Positions 51,407 through 59,788 of a stretch of DNA of 64,000 nt are shown here, piece by piece. A model generated the notes under the pieces. It was not told the origin of the DNA and ran no database searches. It saw only the letters and a program-made list of their open reading frames with translations. The translations under genes and the position numbers were made by a program. Position 1 is the first letter of the stretch, and every line of letters begins with the position of its first letter. The DNA lies in contig NZ_CP040910.1 of NCBI RefSeq assembly GCF_013394085.1, positions 648,387 to 712,386 of the forward strand, written 5' to 3'. Source of the stretch: Limosilactobacillus fermentum (GTDB lineage Bacteria; Bacillota; Bacilli; Lactobacillales; Lactobacillaceae).

Positions 51407-51415
51407 TGGTATTAT
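51407..51415 (+). promoter_or_regulatory. Extended -10 promoter of the histidine phosphatase operon
   Basis: TGG followed by TATTAT (51410-51415), about 50 bases before the ATG. Confidence 0.45.
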
Positions 51416-51467
51416 AGATAACAGAGAATTGTTGTTAGCAAATTAAGAGAGCTTTTTTGAGGCAAAC

Positions 51468-52124
51468 ATGACAACCATTTATTTTATTCGACACGGGAAA
51501 ACGGAGTGGAACCTGGCGGCGCGCTACCAAGGGGCGCACGGGGATTCACCACTCTTAGAGGCGAGTCATCAAGACATCCGTTCTTTAGCGGCGTCACTCG
51601 CGGGGGTTAAGTTCATTCACGCCTACACCAGTCCCCTAAAGCGGGCCCGGCAAACGGCTGAGGAGTTGATCGCTCAGTTGCCAACACCAGTGGCCCTAAC
51701 CGTTGATGAACGCCTGATTGAATTTGACCTCGGGAAGATGGAGGGAATGACATTTTCAGCCGTTGAAAAAGAGTGGCCGACCACCGTCGATAACTTTCAC
51801 CACCATCCCGAGCGGTTTGACCCAACGGTGGTGGGCAGCGAGTCCTTTGAGGCGGTAATTGACCGGCTCAAAGCTGCCGTCCTCGACTACTGTCACCGCT
51901 ACCCGCGGGGGAATGTGTTAGTTGTCTCCCACGGGGCGGCGTTAAATGCCGGCATCAACGGAATTTTAGGCGCCTCCTTAGTCAACCTAAAGCAACGCGG
52001 CGGTTTATCAAACACTTCCACCACGGTAATTCAGACTACTGATCAAAAGCACTTTGAACTCGTCAAATGGAATGATACGGAGTACCTGCACCGGACGCAG
52101 GTGGACCCAACGGACACGGTATAA
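51468..52124 (+). CDS. Histidine phosphatase family protein (phosphoglycerate-mutase-like)
   Basis: A 218-residue member of the histidine phosphatase superfamily. The catalytic RHGKTEWN is at about 8-15, SPLKRARQTAE follows at about 45, and VVSHGAALNAGI carries the second His. Such proteins dephosphorylate sugar phosphates or nucleotides; the substrate is unknown. It heads a unit with the TPR protein and recD2. Confidence 0.88.
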   Translation: MTTIYFIRHGKTEWNLAARYQGAHGDSPLLEASHQDIRSLAASLAGVKFIHAYTSPLKRARQTAEELIAQLPTPVALTVDERLIEFDLGKMEGMTFSAVEKEWPTTVDNFHHHPERFDPTVVGSESFEAVIDRLKAAVLDYCHRYPRGNVLVVSHGAALNAGINGILGASLVNLKQRGGLSNTSTTVIQTTDQKHFELVKWNDTEYLHRTQVDPTDTV

Positions 52125-52138
52125 CGGGGTGAAACTAA

Positions 52139-52828
52139 ATGGAAAAAGAAACGAAGCAACAAGAAGCACAAAAGCGTCAATCGGAACAACTGGTGCACCA
52201 ATTGGTGGCCGCTATTGACGCCGAACCAAACAAGTTTAACAATTACTACGAGCTCGGCTCCCTTTTGACCCGCCTCCACGATTACACCCAAGCCGAAGAG
52301 CTGTTCTTAAAGGCGCTAGGCCTGTTTGAAACCCGCGGTGATGAACGGGCGGTAACCTTCTTAAAGTATGGGTTAGGGAACCTGTATTACGAAGTGGACC
52401 AAGTCGATAAGGCGATCAAGTACTACAACCAGGTTGAAGACGAAAAGATGAAGGCCGATGCTTACTTAATGCTGGCCCAGTCATACGTTAAAAAGGGCCA
52501 ATATAAACAGGCGGTTATGTACGGCTTGACGGCCCACGAGTTAGAAGAAAGCGACCCAGAAATCAGCCAGGTGCTGGGGGATGCCCTCTTGGCTCTGGGC
52601 GAATTTGAGCAGGCCAAAAAGTACTACGACCGGATCTTGGTTCGCCACCCGGGCCGGGCCGACACCCAATTTGACCGGGGGCTGGTGGCCATGGCGCTTG
52701 GTGAACCTTACCAACCGTACTTGGAACAGGCCCAGCAACTGAACCCGGATTACTACAAGAAGAGCGAAAAGCGGATTGCCGAAATAGAAAAGACCCTGCA
52801 GGAATTAGGTGACAAGGGGGGCCACTAA
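52139..52828 (+). CDS. Tetratricopeptide repeat protein
   Basis: A 229-residue soluble protein made largely of TPR helices (for example NYYELGSLLTRLHDYTQAEELF, KYYNQVEDEKMKADAYLMLAQ and VLGDALLALGEFEQAKKYYDRIL). The charged N-terminus is Gln/Glu-rich. TPRs mediate protein contacts; the partner is unknown. It abuts recD2 directly (TAA then ATG), an arrangement common in lactobacilli. Confidence 0.88.
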   Translation: MEKETKQQEAQKRQSEQLVHQLVAAIDAEPNKFNNYYELGSLLTRLHDYTQAEELFLKALGLFETRGDERAVTFLKYGLGNLYYEVDQVDKAIKYYNQVEDEKMKADAYLMLAQSYVKKGQYKQAVMYGLTAHELEESDPEISQVLGDALLALGEFEQAKKYYDRILVRHPGRADTQFDRGLVAMALGEPYQPYLEQAQQLNPDYYKKSEKRIAEIEKTLQELGDKGGH

Positions 52829-55375
52829 ATGGCGTACCGGGATTATACCCAGCCGGTAATTCATGACGAAAAGGTCCAAGAAACGGGACCAACGCATTTT
52901 TCGGGGCGGGTACGAAAAGTTATCTTTTCTAACCCGCCCTTTGCTATTTTAGCGGCGACGGTGTTAAAGGCTGACTTTGAGTGGGACACCGAAGAAATCA
53001 CCGTTAAGGGTGACGTTGGTCAAGTTAACGAGGGCGATGAGTTTGAATTTGAGGGTCAGGTTGTCAACAACCCGCGCTACGGCTTTGAGTTTGATTTTTC
53101 GGGCTTTGTCCACCAGCTGCCTCACGACGCCAAGGAGCTGGCCGCCTTTTTAAAGAAGAACAACGTGGCGGTCAGTGATGAGAAAAAGGTGGCCAAGGCC
53201 ATTGATGACGCCTTAGGCGAAAAGGCCATGAGCACCCTGATTGGCGACGCCGACGCAATCGAAGTGGTGTCCGGGTTGAGTCAAAAAGACATCGCGACCT
53301 TAAAGACCTTTTTCAACCGGTTGGTCAAAGATGACGAGGCCAGCAAGGCCAACCGCCAGTTGATGATGCTCGGTTTCTCGGCCTGGATGATCCGCCGCTT
53401 GCAGGAATTCTACCAACGGCGGTTGCTTAAAATCCTCGAAGAAGACATTTACCAAGTGGTAGCCGATTATGAGCAGTTGGGGATTAGTTTTCGCCCGGTG
53501 GATGAGGCGGCACGCCAGTATCAAGACGTGGCCTTCGATGATCCCCGCCGCATCGATGGGGCCCTCCTCTTTGCCGCCCAAATTCTGATTCGGGAAAATT
53601 CCGGCTCGTACGTCGCCCCGCAATTACTGTTGAACCGGGCTAGCCAACTCCTTAACCAGGGCGCCACCGTCAGCCAGGATACCCTGGCGGCGCGTTTGGG
53701 AATTTTACTGACCCAAAAGAAGCTTTACCACGTGCCCGAGCGGGGAATCTACCCGGCCCTGTTCTTTCACGCCGAAAATTTAATCGCCAGTCAGCTTCAC
53801 CAGATGATGGCGGCGGCCCAGCCGGTCAGCGCCAAGCGGCAAAAGCTGATTGAAAAGATAGTTGATCAGGTGGCCAAGGAACAAAAAATCACTTACGACG
53901 ACCAGCAAAAGGCGGCGATTAAACAGGCCTTAGAAGCACCGGTGCTGCTCTTGACCGGGGGACCGGGGACCGGGAAGACGACGATTCTAAACGGGATCGT
54001 GCGGGCATACCGGCGCCTGTTAAAAGAGGACGGCCAAAAGCTCCACGCTTGGAGCGATGGGGAACCAATTCAGTTAGTTGCCCCCACCGGGCGGGCGGCT
54101 AAGCAAGCCCGCCAGGCGATCACGGGTGAGGGCGTTGCCGCGTCAACCATCCACCACTTCTTGAGCATTGCAACCGATAACGATGCCGCCCGTTTGATTG
54201 AAAAACCGGCGCCCCTAGAAAATGCCGGTCAGATGCTGGTGGTTGACGAAATGTCGATGACCTCCACCCTCTTGATGGGGGGGCTAATGGCGGTGATCCC
54301 GACCAACATCCACTTAGTGTTAGTCGGTGACTTCGATCAGCTGCCGTCGGTGGGACCGGGGCAGGTGTTCCGGGACTTGCTCGAATCTAATTGCTTACCG
54401 CAAGTCCGCTTGGAACGGATTTACCGCCAGGACGCCGATTCCTCTTTGATCCCGTTAGCCCAGCGGATCAACAAGGGGGACGTTGACGAGGACTTCATTG
54501 CCCCCACCCCAAAGACTAAGTACCCCAAGCGAATCTTTGTGACCACCGCCGCTCGCGACGTTCCGGCCCGGATTGGTCAGCTAGTCGACGCCTACTTGGG
54601 TGGTCACGACTTGGATATTCAAGATATTCAGATCTTAACCCCGCTACGGCGCCACCGCGACCTGATTAATAGCTACTTGCAAGACCACCTGAATCCGGCC
54701 AGCTTAAACCAGGCCACTTACCGGTTACGAAGCCGGGAGATACGGGTGGGCGACAAGGTAATGCAGACAACGAACGACTCCGACGCCGAGGTTTATAACG
54801 GTGACATCGGGATCATCAAGTCGATTGCCGGGAAAGATAAGCACGTCGTTAACGGCGATCGGCTCGCCAAAAAGGAGAAGGTGCACCTGAAGGTCACGGT
54901 CGACTTTGCTGGCCACCTGGTTAAATACGATGACCCCACCGCCCTGGCTAACTTAGAACTGGCCTACGCGATGACGATTCACAAGGCCCAGGGGAGTCAG
55001 GCGCCGGTCGTGATTGTGACCTTGCTGTCGGAGTTTTTCCCGACTAACCCCCAGGCTGGTTCAATCATCCAACGTAACCTCTTGTACACGGCAGTGACCC
55101 GGTCGTCGCGGGCTCTGGTGATGGTGGGTGACGCCCCGGCCTTCGTGCGTTGCTCTAAGACGCCGGTGGTGGACCGCCCCACCTCGCTCAAGCAGCGACT
55201 GAAGTTGGTTTGGCAAGCAGCCCAGCAGGATCCAGACTCCCCGGCAGACGAGAAAGCCCAGACGCCGGTTCAAGAAGAACAACCAGCGGATCACTTGACA
55301 CCGGCAATGGTGGAAGACGAACGGGTGGACCCGCTGATCGGCATGGATGGATTAAGTCCGGCCGACTTTGCCTAA
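52829..55375 (+). CDS. recD2: ATP-dependent RecD2 family DNA helicase
   Basis: An 848-residue SF1B 5'-3' helicase. The N-terminal region includes an OB-like domain (about residues 15-95) and helix-hairpin-helix segments. Walker A GGPGTGKT is at 377-384. MLVVDEMSM (motif II), LVGDFDQLPSVGPG (motif III) and the C-terminal YAMTIHKAQGSQ and TAVTRSS (motifs V-VI) follow. RecD2 acts in replication restart and mismatch-related repair in organisms without RecBC. An acidic tail ends the protein. Confidence 0.94.
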   Translation: MAYRDYTQPVIHDEKVQETGPTHFSGRVRKVIFSNPPFAILAATVLKADFEWDTEEITVKGDVGQVNEGDEFEFEGQVVNNPRYGFEFDFSGFVHQLPHDAKELAAFLKKNNVAVSDEKKVAKAIDDALGEKAMSTLIGDADAIEVVSGLSQKDIATLKTFFNRLVKDDEASKANRQLMMLGFSAWMIRRLQEFYQRRLLKILEEDIYQVVADYEQLGISFRPVDEAARQYQDVAFDDPRRIDGALLFAAQILIRENSGSYVAPQLLLNRASQLLNQGATVSQDTLAARLGILLTQKKLYHVPERGIYPALFFHAENLIASQLHQMMAAAQPVSAKRQKLIEKIVDQVAKEQKITYDDQQKAAIKQALEAPVLLLTGGPGTGKTTILNGIVRAYRRLLKEDGQKLHAWSDGEPIQLVAPTGRAAKQARQAITGEGVAASTIHHFLSIATDNDAARLIEKPAPLENAGQMLVVDEMSMTSTLLMGGLMAVIPTNIHLVLVGDFDQLPSVGPGQVFRDLLESNCLPQVRLERIYRQDADSSLIPLAQRINKGDVDEDFIAPTPKTKYPKRIFVTTAARDVPARIGQLVDAYLGGHDLDIQDIQILTPLRRHRDLINSYLQDHLNPASLNQATYRLRSREIRVGDKVMQTTNDSDAEVYNGDIGIIKSIAGKDKHVVNGDRLAKKEKVHLKVTVDFAGHLVKYDDPTALANLELAYAMTIHKAQGSQAPVVIVTLLSEFFPTNPQAGSIIQRNLLYTAVTRSSRALVMVGDAPAFVRCSKTPVVDRPTSLKQRLKLVWQAAQQDPDSPADEKAQTPVQEEQPADHLTPAMVEDERVDPLIGMDGLSPADFA

Positions 55376-55445
55376 TCTGGTTGCAAGCCGGGCCCAAAAT
55401 TGTGATAATAGGAAAAACGTCACTAACAACGGAAGGACAAAGACG

Positions 55446-56414
55446 ATGAGTAAAATCGAAAATGCCGAAAACGTATCACTCTTTGCGCTAAACGCAAACC
55501 AACCGCTGGCCCAAGCGGTGGCCGATCAGGTGGGAATTCCCCTTTCAAAGTGCACGATTAGCCACTTTGCCGACGGGGAAATTTCCGTGACGATCGACGA
55601 AAGCGTGCGGGGGCGGGAAGTATACGTAATTCAATCGATTTCCGAGCCAGTTAACACCAACCTGATGGAACTGTTGATTATGGTCGACGCCCTGCGCCGG
55701 GCGAGCGCCAAGAAGATTAACGTGGTGGTTCCGTACTACGGTTACGCCCGCCAAGACCGCAAAGCCCGTTCGCGGGAACCAATCACCGCTAAGCTGGTGG
55801 CCAACCTGCTGACGATGGATCAAATCGACCGGATGATCGTCGTCGACCTTCACGCCCCGCAGGTACAAGGGTTCTTCGACATCCCGGTGGACCACTTGCT
55901 GGCCGCCCCAACCCTGGTTAAGTACTTCATGGAAGAGGGGATTACCGATAACTTGGTGATTGTGGCTCCTGACCACGCCGGGGTGAACCGGGTCCGCCGG
56001 TTTGCTGAATTAATTGGCGGCGCCCCGATCGCAATCGTTGATAAGCGGACGGAAAGTAACCGCGAAGCCCGTCACGAACAATTACCAACTACGGTGATTG
56101 GGGAAGTGGCCGGCAAGACGGCGATCATTGTTGACGACATTGTCGATACTGGTTCGCGGATTGCCAACTCCGCCACCCTCCTTAAGAAGTGTGGTGCCGA
56201 CCGGGTCTTTGGGGTTGCGACCCACGCGGTCTTATCCGGGGACGCTAGCCAGCGCCTGTTGGATTCCCCACTGGAGAAAATGGTGGTTACCGATACGATC
56301 GTGATCCCAGAAGAGAAGCAAACGGAAAACATCGAACAACTTTCCGTTGCCCCGCTACTCGCTGGTGCCATCAACCGGATTCACAACCACCTTTCAATTC
56401 AGGCTCTACACTAA
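55446..56414 (+). CDS. prs: Ribose-phosphate pyrophosphokinase, C-terminus altered by an IS
   Basis: A 322-residue PRPP synthase (ribose 5-phosphate + ATP to PRPP + AMP), which feeds nucleotide, His and Trp synthesis. The PRPP-binding motif DDIVDTGSRI, the flexible loop PYYGYARQDRKARSREP and VVDLHAPQVQGFFDIP are intact. The ISL3 element begins at 56402, so the last residues (ALH, and Q in place of H) come from the IS. The displaced end at 57873-57911 shows the original ...SIHDLFQLPEEG. The ATG at 55446 follows GGAAGG. Confidence 0.94.
   Translation: MSKIENAENVSLFALNANQPLAQAVADQVGIPLSKCTISHFADGEISVTIDESVRGREVYVIQSISEPVNTNLMELLIMVDALRRASAKKINVVVPYYGYARQDRKARSREPITAKLVANLLTMDQIDRMIVVDLHAPQVQGFFDIPVDHLLAAPTLVKYFMEEGITDNLVIVAPDHAGVNRVRRFAELIGGAPIAIVDKRTESNREARHEQLPTTVIGEVAGKTAIIVDDIVDTGSRIANSATLLKKCGADRVFGVATHAVLSGDASQRLLDSPLEKMVVTDTIVIPEEKQTENIEQLSVAPLLAGAINRIHNHLSIQALH
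56394..56401. repeat. 8-bp target-site duplication of ISL3 copy 2, left
   Basis: TCAATTCA, within prs codons, repeated exactly at 57873-57880. Confidence 0.95.
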
Positions 56415-57872
56415 ATCTTGTTGATGGATTACCATAGTGGTGATTCGTTGACAGGATTTTTTGGTTTTGAGGGCACAAAAAAAGGCCCCACCAGCCTTAA
56501 AATTCTGATCATTAACTACCACGCAAATTCCAGAAAGTAAGAGGTGTGACCTTATGACTGATTATATTAAAAATATCCTTCAAATTAAAGACCCCAATCT
56601 TCATTTCACAGACGTTGTCTTTGAAAATAATGACGGATGGGAGACGCAGGTCTTCATTGGGACGGTCTCGCTTAAATTGGATCGGTGCCCACATTGCGGC
56701 TTTGCGGATACCTTCATCAAGAATGGCCATTCTTACCAAACCATTAAGTACCTCTCAATTAACGAAAGTTGTCCCACCATGTTGCGGATCGGTAAGCAAC
56801 GCCTGAGATGTAAGAATTGCCAAGATTCGTTCATGGCGAAGACCAACGTCGTTGATAAATACTGTTCCATTGCCAAAGCAGTTAAACACAAGGCACTTAC
56901 GATGCTTGAAAGTAATGTCTCTCAAAAGGACGTGTCTAAGTTTACCGGTGTGTCACCTAGTACCATTGGCCGCCTCCTAGACAGTGATCAAGCGCTCCTT
57001 CGCTTTAATAGTCGCACTTTACCCACTAATATTGCCATTGATGAGTTCCGTGGTCCGCAGGGGAAGTATTGCTTCATTATCGTTGATAATGATACCTCAC
57101 AAATCTACCAAATTCTCCCTGATCGGCTTAAGAGTAGTATTACGCATTACTTTGATCGATTCTCGCTAAAAGAGCGCAAACGAGTCAAATCAGTCTCGAC
57201 AGACTTAAACAGTTACTATCAAGGCCTTGTACGCCGCTACTTCCCAAACGCAAAGCTGGTTGTGGATCGATTCCACATCGTTTCAATGCTTACGCGGGCG
57301 TTTAACCAAGTCCGGGTCGCAGTAATGAAGCAATTCGACCCTAATACGCGTGAGTATCGGGCATTGAAGAATTCGTGGCGACTGTACTTACTTAAAAGCA
57401 CATCGCTTAACTACACTAAGGAGTACTATGATCGCCACTTACGACAAAAGGTAACGATGGCTGAACGGGTGGGAATTGGTCTGGACCTTGATCCCCAGTT
57501 AGCGGCCGGTTATGAACTCTTACAGGGCGCCATGACCGCTCTTGAAGAGCACGATGTTGACCAATTAATGGACCTCTTGTTCACCAAATGGGACGTGCCA
57601 GCGCCGTTCCAAACGGTTCTTAAGACCCTCCGTAAGAACAGCGAAGGAGTGTACAACGCAACCGTATTACCGTACTCAAACGGTCGGGTTGAGGGGATCA
57701 ACCGCATGATCAAGTTAATTCAACGGACGGCATATGGCTTTACTAACTTTGGTCATTTCATCGCCCGGATCCGATTGCATCAAATGGGAACGGAAGCTGA
57801 AAAAAGGCGGCGCCAGGTGCAAGCACCGGCCGCCGCCTAAAATGACCCATCAACAGGATTTGACAAAGAGCC
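56402..57872 (+). mobile_element. ISL3-family insertion sequence, copy 2, uninterrupted
   Basis: A complete 1471-bp element with the same ends as copy 1 and an 8-bp target duplication (TCAATTCA). It sits in the 3' end of prs in the same orientation. At 56473-56474 it has the intact GC where IS30 entered copy 1. Confidence 0.96.
56554..57840 (+). CDS. ISL3-family transposase (copy 2)
   Basis: A 428-residue transposase with the zinc-finger, helix-turn-helix and DDE segments of copy 1 and the same ribosome-binding site. Eight nucleotide differences from copy 1 are all silent third-position changes. At the 3' end GAAGCTGAAAAAAGG replaces GAAGCTTTAAAAAAGG, which shifts the frame and gives a different 14-residue tail (EKRRRQVQAPAAA in place of LKKAAPGASTGRRLK). 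Confidence 0.94.
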   Translation: MTDYIKNILQIKDPNLHFTDVVFENNDGWETQVFIGTVSLKLDRCPHCGFADTFIKNGHSYQTIKYLSINESCPTMLRIGKQRLRCKNCQDSFMAKTNVVDKYCSIAKAVKHKALTMLESNVSQKDVSKFTGVSPSTIGRLLDSDQALLRFNSRTLPTNIAIDEFRGPQGKYCFIIVDNDTSQIYQILPDRLKSSITHYFDRFSLKERKRVKSVSTDLNSYYQGLVRRYFPNAKLVVDRFHIVSMLTRAFNQVRVAVMKQFDPNTREYRALKNSWRLYLLKSTSLNYTKEYYDRHLRQKVTMAERVGIGLDLDPQLAAGYELLQGAMTALEEHDVDQLMDLLFTKWDVPAPFQTVLKTLRKNSEGVYNATVLPYSNGRVEGINRMIKLIQRTAYGFTNFGHFIARIRLHQMGTEAEKRRRQVQAPAAA

Positions 57873-57911
57873 TCAATTCACGATCTCTTCCAACTGCCGG
57901 AAGAAGGCTAA
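57873..57911 (+). pseudogene. Displaced 3' end of prs
   Basis: The sequence starts with the right target duplication. Read in the prs frame it gives SIHDLFQLPEEG and a TAA at 57909-57911. It is the original end of PRPP synthase, cut off by the ISL3 insertion. It has no start signal of its own. Confidence 0.93.
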
Positions 57912-57947
57912 TAAAAAAACTCGCCCGCGGGCGAGTTTTTTTATTAG
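57912..57947. terminator. Bidirectional terminator, originally of prs
   Basis: CTCGCCCGCGGGCGAG is a perfect palindrome flanked by A7 on the left and T7 on the right. It served prs before the insertion and also serves the convergent Spx-like gene, whose stop overlaps its right edge. Confidence 0.92.
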
Positions 57948-58372
57948 ATTAATTCGGTTTGTACCTGTGGGGTACCCTTCTTTAAGTTGGCCAAGAGCCG
58001 GTTTAATTCAAGTCGGCGTTGGTGCTTAGAGATGAAAACCCCCATCTTCTCTTGGTCAAAGCCGGTCACCATCTTGTGGTCGTTAAAGATGATCGGGTTG
58101 CGCAAGATGTGCGGGCTCTTTTCAATTGCTTGGGCAAGTTGGTTAATGGTTAGATTACGGGCGTCCATTTGCAGGGCCTTGGTATCATGGGAGCGTTTAG
58201 AAATTAAATCGTCGGTCCCGTCCGTGGAAAGGGCGAGCAGGTCGAGGATTTCAGGGGTCGTCAACGGCTCCTTTTCGATGTTTCGTTGACTAACGGTGAT
58301 CCCGTGCTGAGTTAACCATTGAACGGCTTTGCGCTTGGATGGGTCGTTAGTGTGGAAAAATAAATTGACCAT
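57944..58372 (-). CDS. Spx/ArsC-family protein lacking the CXXC motif
   Basis: A 142-residue ArsC-like protein. The Spx-type core is present: KRSHDTKALQMDARNLTINQLAQAIEKSPHILRNPIIF (compare RRPIII of Spx). Where Spx has CxxC at 10-13 this protein has D10-P-S-K13 (MVNLFFHTNDPSK), so it cannot use the disulfide switch. It may bind RNA polymerase constitutively or have another role. The ATG at 58372 lies 7 bases after AGGAG; the longer frame to 58483 crosses a tandem repeat. Confidence 0.82.
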   Translation of the reverse strand: MVNLFFHTNDPSKRKAVQWLTQHGITVSQRNIEKEPLTTPEILDLLALSTDGTDDLISKRSHDTKALQMDARNLTINQLAQAIEKSPHILRNPIIFNDHKMVTGFDQEKMGVFISKHQRRLELNRLLANLKKGTPQVQTELI

Positions 58373-58386
58373 CGAATCACTCCTTT

Positions 58387-58418
58387 GTAAGCTTTTAGAC
58401 ATGTAAGCTTTTAGACAT
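58387..58418 (-). repeat. Tandem 16-bp duplication in the leader of the Spx-like gene
   Basis: GTAAGCTTTTAGACAT occurs twice head to tail (58387-58402 and 58403-58418), immediately upstream of the gene's ribosome-binding site. Each unit holds the palindrome AAGCTT. Confidence 0.9.
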
Positions 58419-58577
58419 TTTAGCAGTTTTCCTTGGTTAGAAACGCTAATTGACTGGTAATTAATGAATTCTTTAGCACTCATTAGTAATTAATTATAAA
58501 TTACTTTGTTCAATTAGGTGTTAGAACAGAAGGGCGGGTGCTAAGGAAGTGAATATGTATATTATACTGCGATAACT

Positions 58578-58605
58578 AAAAAAAGTCCTGTCGTTGGACA
58601 AGACT
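58578..58605 (-). terminator. Terminator of the lipid kinase gene
   Basis: On the minus strand AAAGTC-TTGTC pairs with GACAG-GACTTT and a T-run follows, just after the lipid kinase stop. Confidence 0.8.
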
Positions 58606-58611
58606 TTGACT

Positions 58612-59586
58612 TTATTTAACCTTTTTCTTTTTGCGTAAGTGGCGCACCTGGCGGAAGGGGTAAGAAGCGGTCCCCAGTTCCAGGTCAACGAAGCGGTTAC
58701 CCATTTCCTCACCGTCAACTTGACCAAACTCAAGCGAGGTGGTGGTGTAGTGAAGGTGGGTGCCGACGAAGCGGTGGGCAAAGCGGGACCGGGCCAAGTG
58801 TTCCCGTAAGAAGAGCCACATCGTCCAGAAGGTAATCAGCCAGTTGTGGCGCTCGACGACTAACAACTCCAGGTTGGGTTCGGCGAGGTCACGGTCGGGA
58901 GCGACCTTCCGCCCGCCACCGATAAAGGGGTGGTTAGAGGCAATAACGATAAAGGCGTTAGGGAAGAGCTGGCGGGTGCGCTCTTGTTGGACCATCAGGG
59001 TGAAGGGGGCTTGGTCATATAAGACCCCCAGGGCCTGGGAAACGTAGGAAAAGGCCCCTAAGTGGAGCCGGTTGAGGCGCCGCTTACTTTTCGAAGCGTT
59101 GGTCCGGCTGACCACGGCGGCGTCAAAGCCGATCCCCAAGTTATTTAAAAAGTAGCCGTCTTCGTTTTTAATGGCGTCGTGATAGTGGCCAATGGTGACC
59201 GGTTCGGTAGTTTCGGCATCCAAAATTTGGTGCAGGGCGGTTAACGGGTTGGTTGAGATTCCGTAACCACGGGCGAAATCGTTACCGGTTCCGCAGGGGA
59301 TGTAGCCAATTGGCAGTGGGTGTTGCCGACCGTTTTTGCTCTGCAAGACCCCGTTAACCACTTGGTGTAAGGTACCATCGCCACCGATGACGATCAGGGT
59401 TTCGTCGGGCCGGCCGGCATGCCGGTCGGCCAGGCGCATCGTGAGGTAGGTGGCTCCTTCCTCGTCCCTGGTAAATAACGGGGTGTAGTCGAGTTGGGCT
59501 GCGTCTAAGGCAGCCTTAACGGTTGACCATGTTGAATTCCCCCGGCCCCCGCCGGCCACGGGGTTAATAATGATCGAGTAATGCAT
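58612..59586 (-). CDS. Diacylglycerol/lipid kinase family protein (DagK/YegS-like)
   Basis: A 324-residue lipid kinase. INPVAGGGRG opens the catalytic domain, VIGGDGTLHQVVNGV is the nucleotide-binding motif near residue 70, and PIGYIPCGTGNDFARGYG follows. Family members phosphorylate diacylglycerol to recycle it for phospholipid and lipoteichoic acid synthesis. Substrate is inferred from family. A GGAGG site lies just before the ATG at 59586. Confidence 0.9.
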   Translation of the reverse strand: MHYSIIINPVAGGGRGNSTWSTVKAALDAAQLDYTPLFTRDEEGATYLTMRLADRHAGRPDETLIVIGGDGTLHQVVNGVLQSKNGRQHPLPIGYIPCGTGNDFARGYGISTNPLTALHQILDAETTEPVTIGHYHDAIKNEDGYFLNNLGIGFDAAVVSRTNASKSKRRLNRLHLGAFSYVSQALGVLYDQAPFTLMVQQERTRQLFPNAFIVIASNHPFIGGGRKVAPDRDLAEPNLELLVVERHNWLITFWTMWLFLREHLARSRFAHRFVGTHLHYTTTSLEFGQVDGEEMGNRFVDLELGTASYPFRQVRHLRKKKKVK

Positions 59587-59632
59587 AGTTTCCTCCGGAT
59601 CATCAAAAAAGTGGGTGGGAAATAACCTCCGC

Positions 59633-59715
59633 TGCAGGTCGTATGACTAAGCTAGGACGAACGGTTGGCACGGGACGCACCGTTCTTCGGCCTGCTTAGG
59701 CACTGGAACTACGGT
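59633..59715 (-). repeat. Diverged, inverted relative of the 120-bp structured repeat
   Basis: CTAAGCTAGGACG is identical to the reverse complement of the 120-bp unit. The following ~50 bases (GGTTGG..GACGCA.CGTTCTTCGGCC..CTTAG.CACT) align with it at roughly three bases in four. CTAAGC/GCTTAG and GAACGGT/ACCGTTC form a hairpin in the matching place. Confidence 0.7.
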
Positions 59716-59754
59716 CATTTACCACATTTCTGTCTAACATTCGTGAATACAACA

Positions 59755-59788
59755 AGAGGCCGGGAAAAACAGAGTTTTTTCCCGGCCT
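59755..59788 (-). terminator. Probable rpoY terminator
   Basis: GAGGCCGGGAAAAA pairs with TTTTTTCCCGGCCTC across a short loop. It lies downstream of rpoY on the minus strand. Confidence 0.7.
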
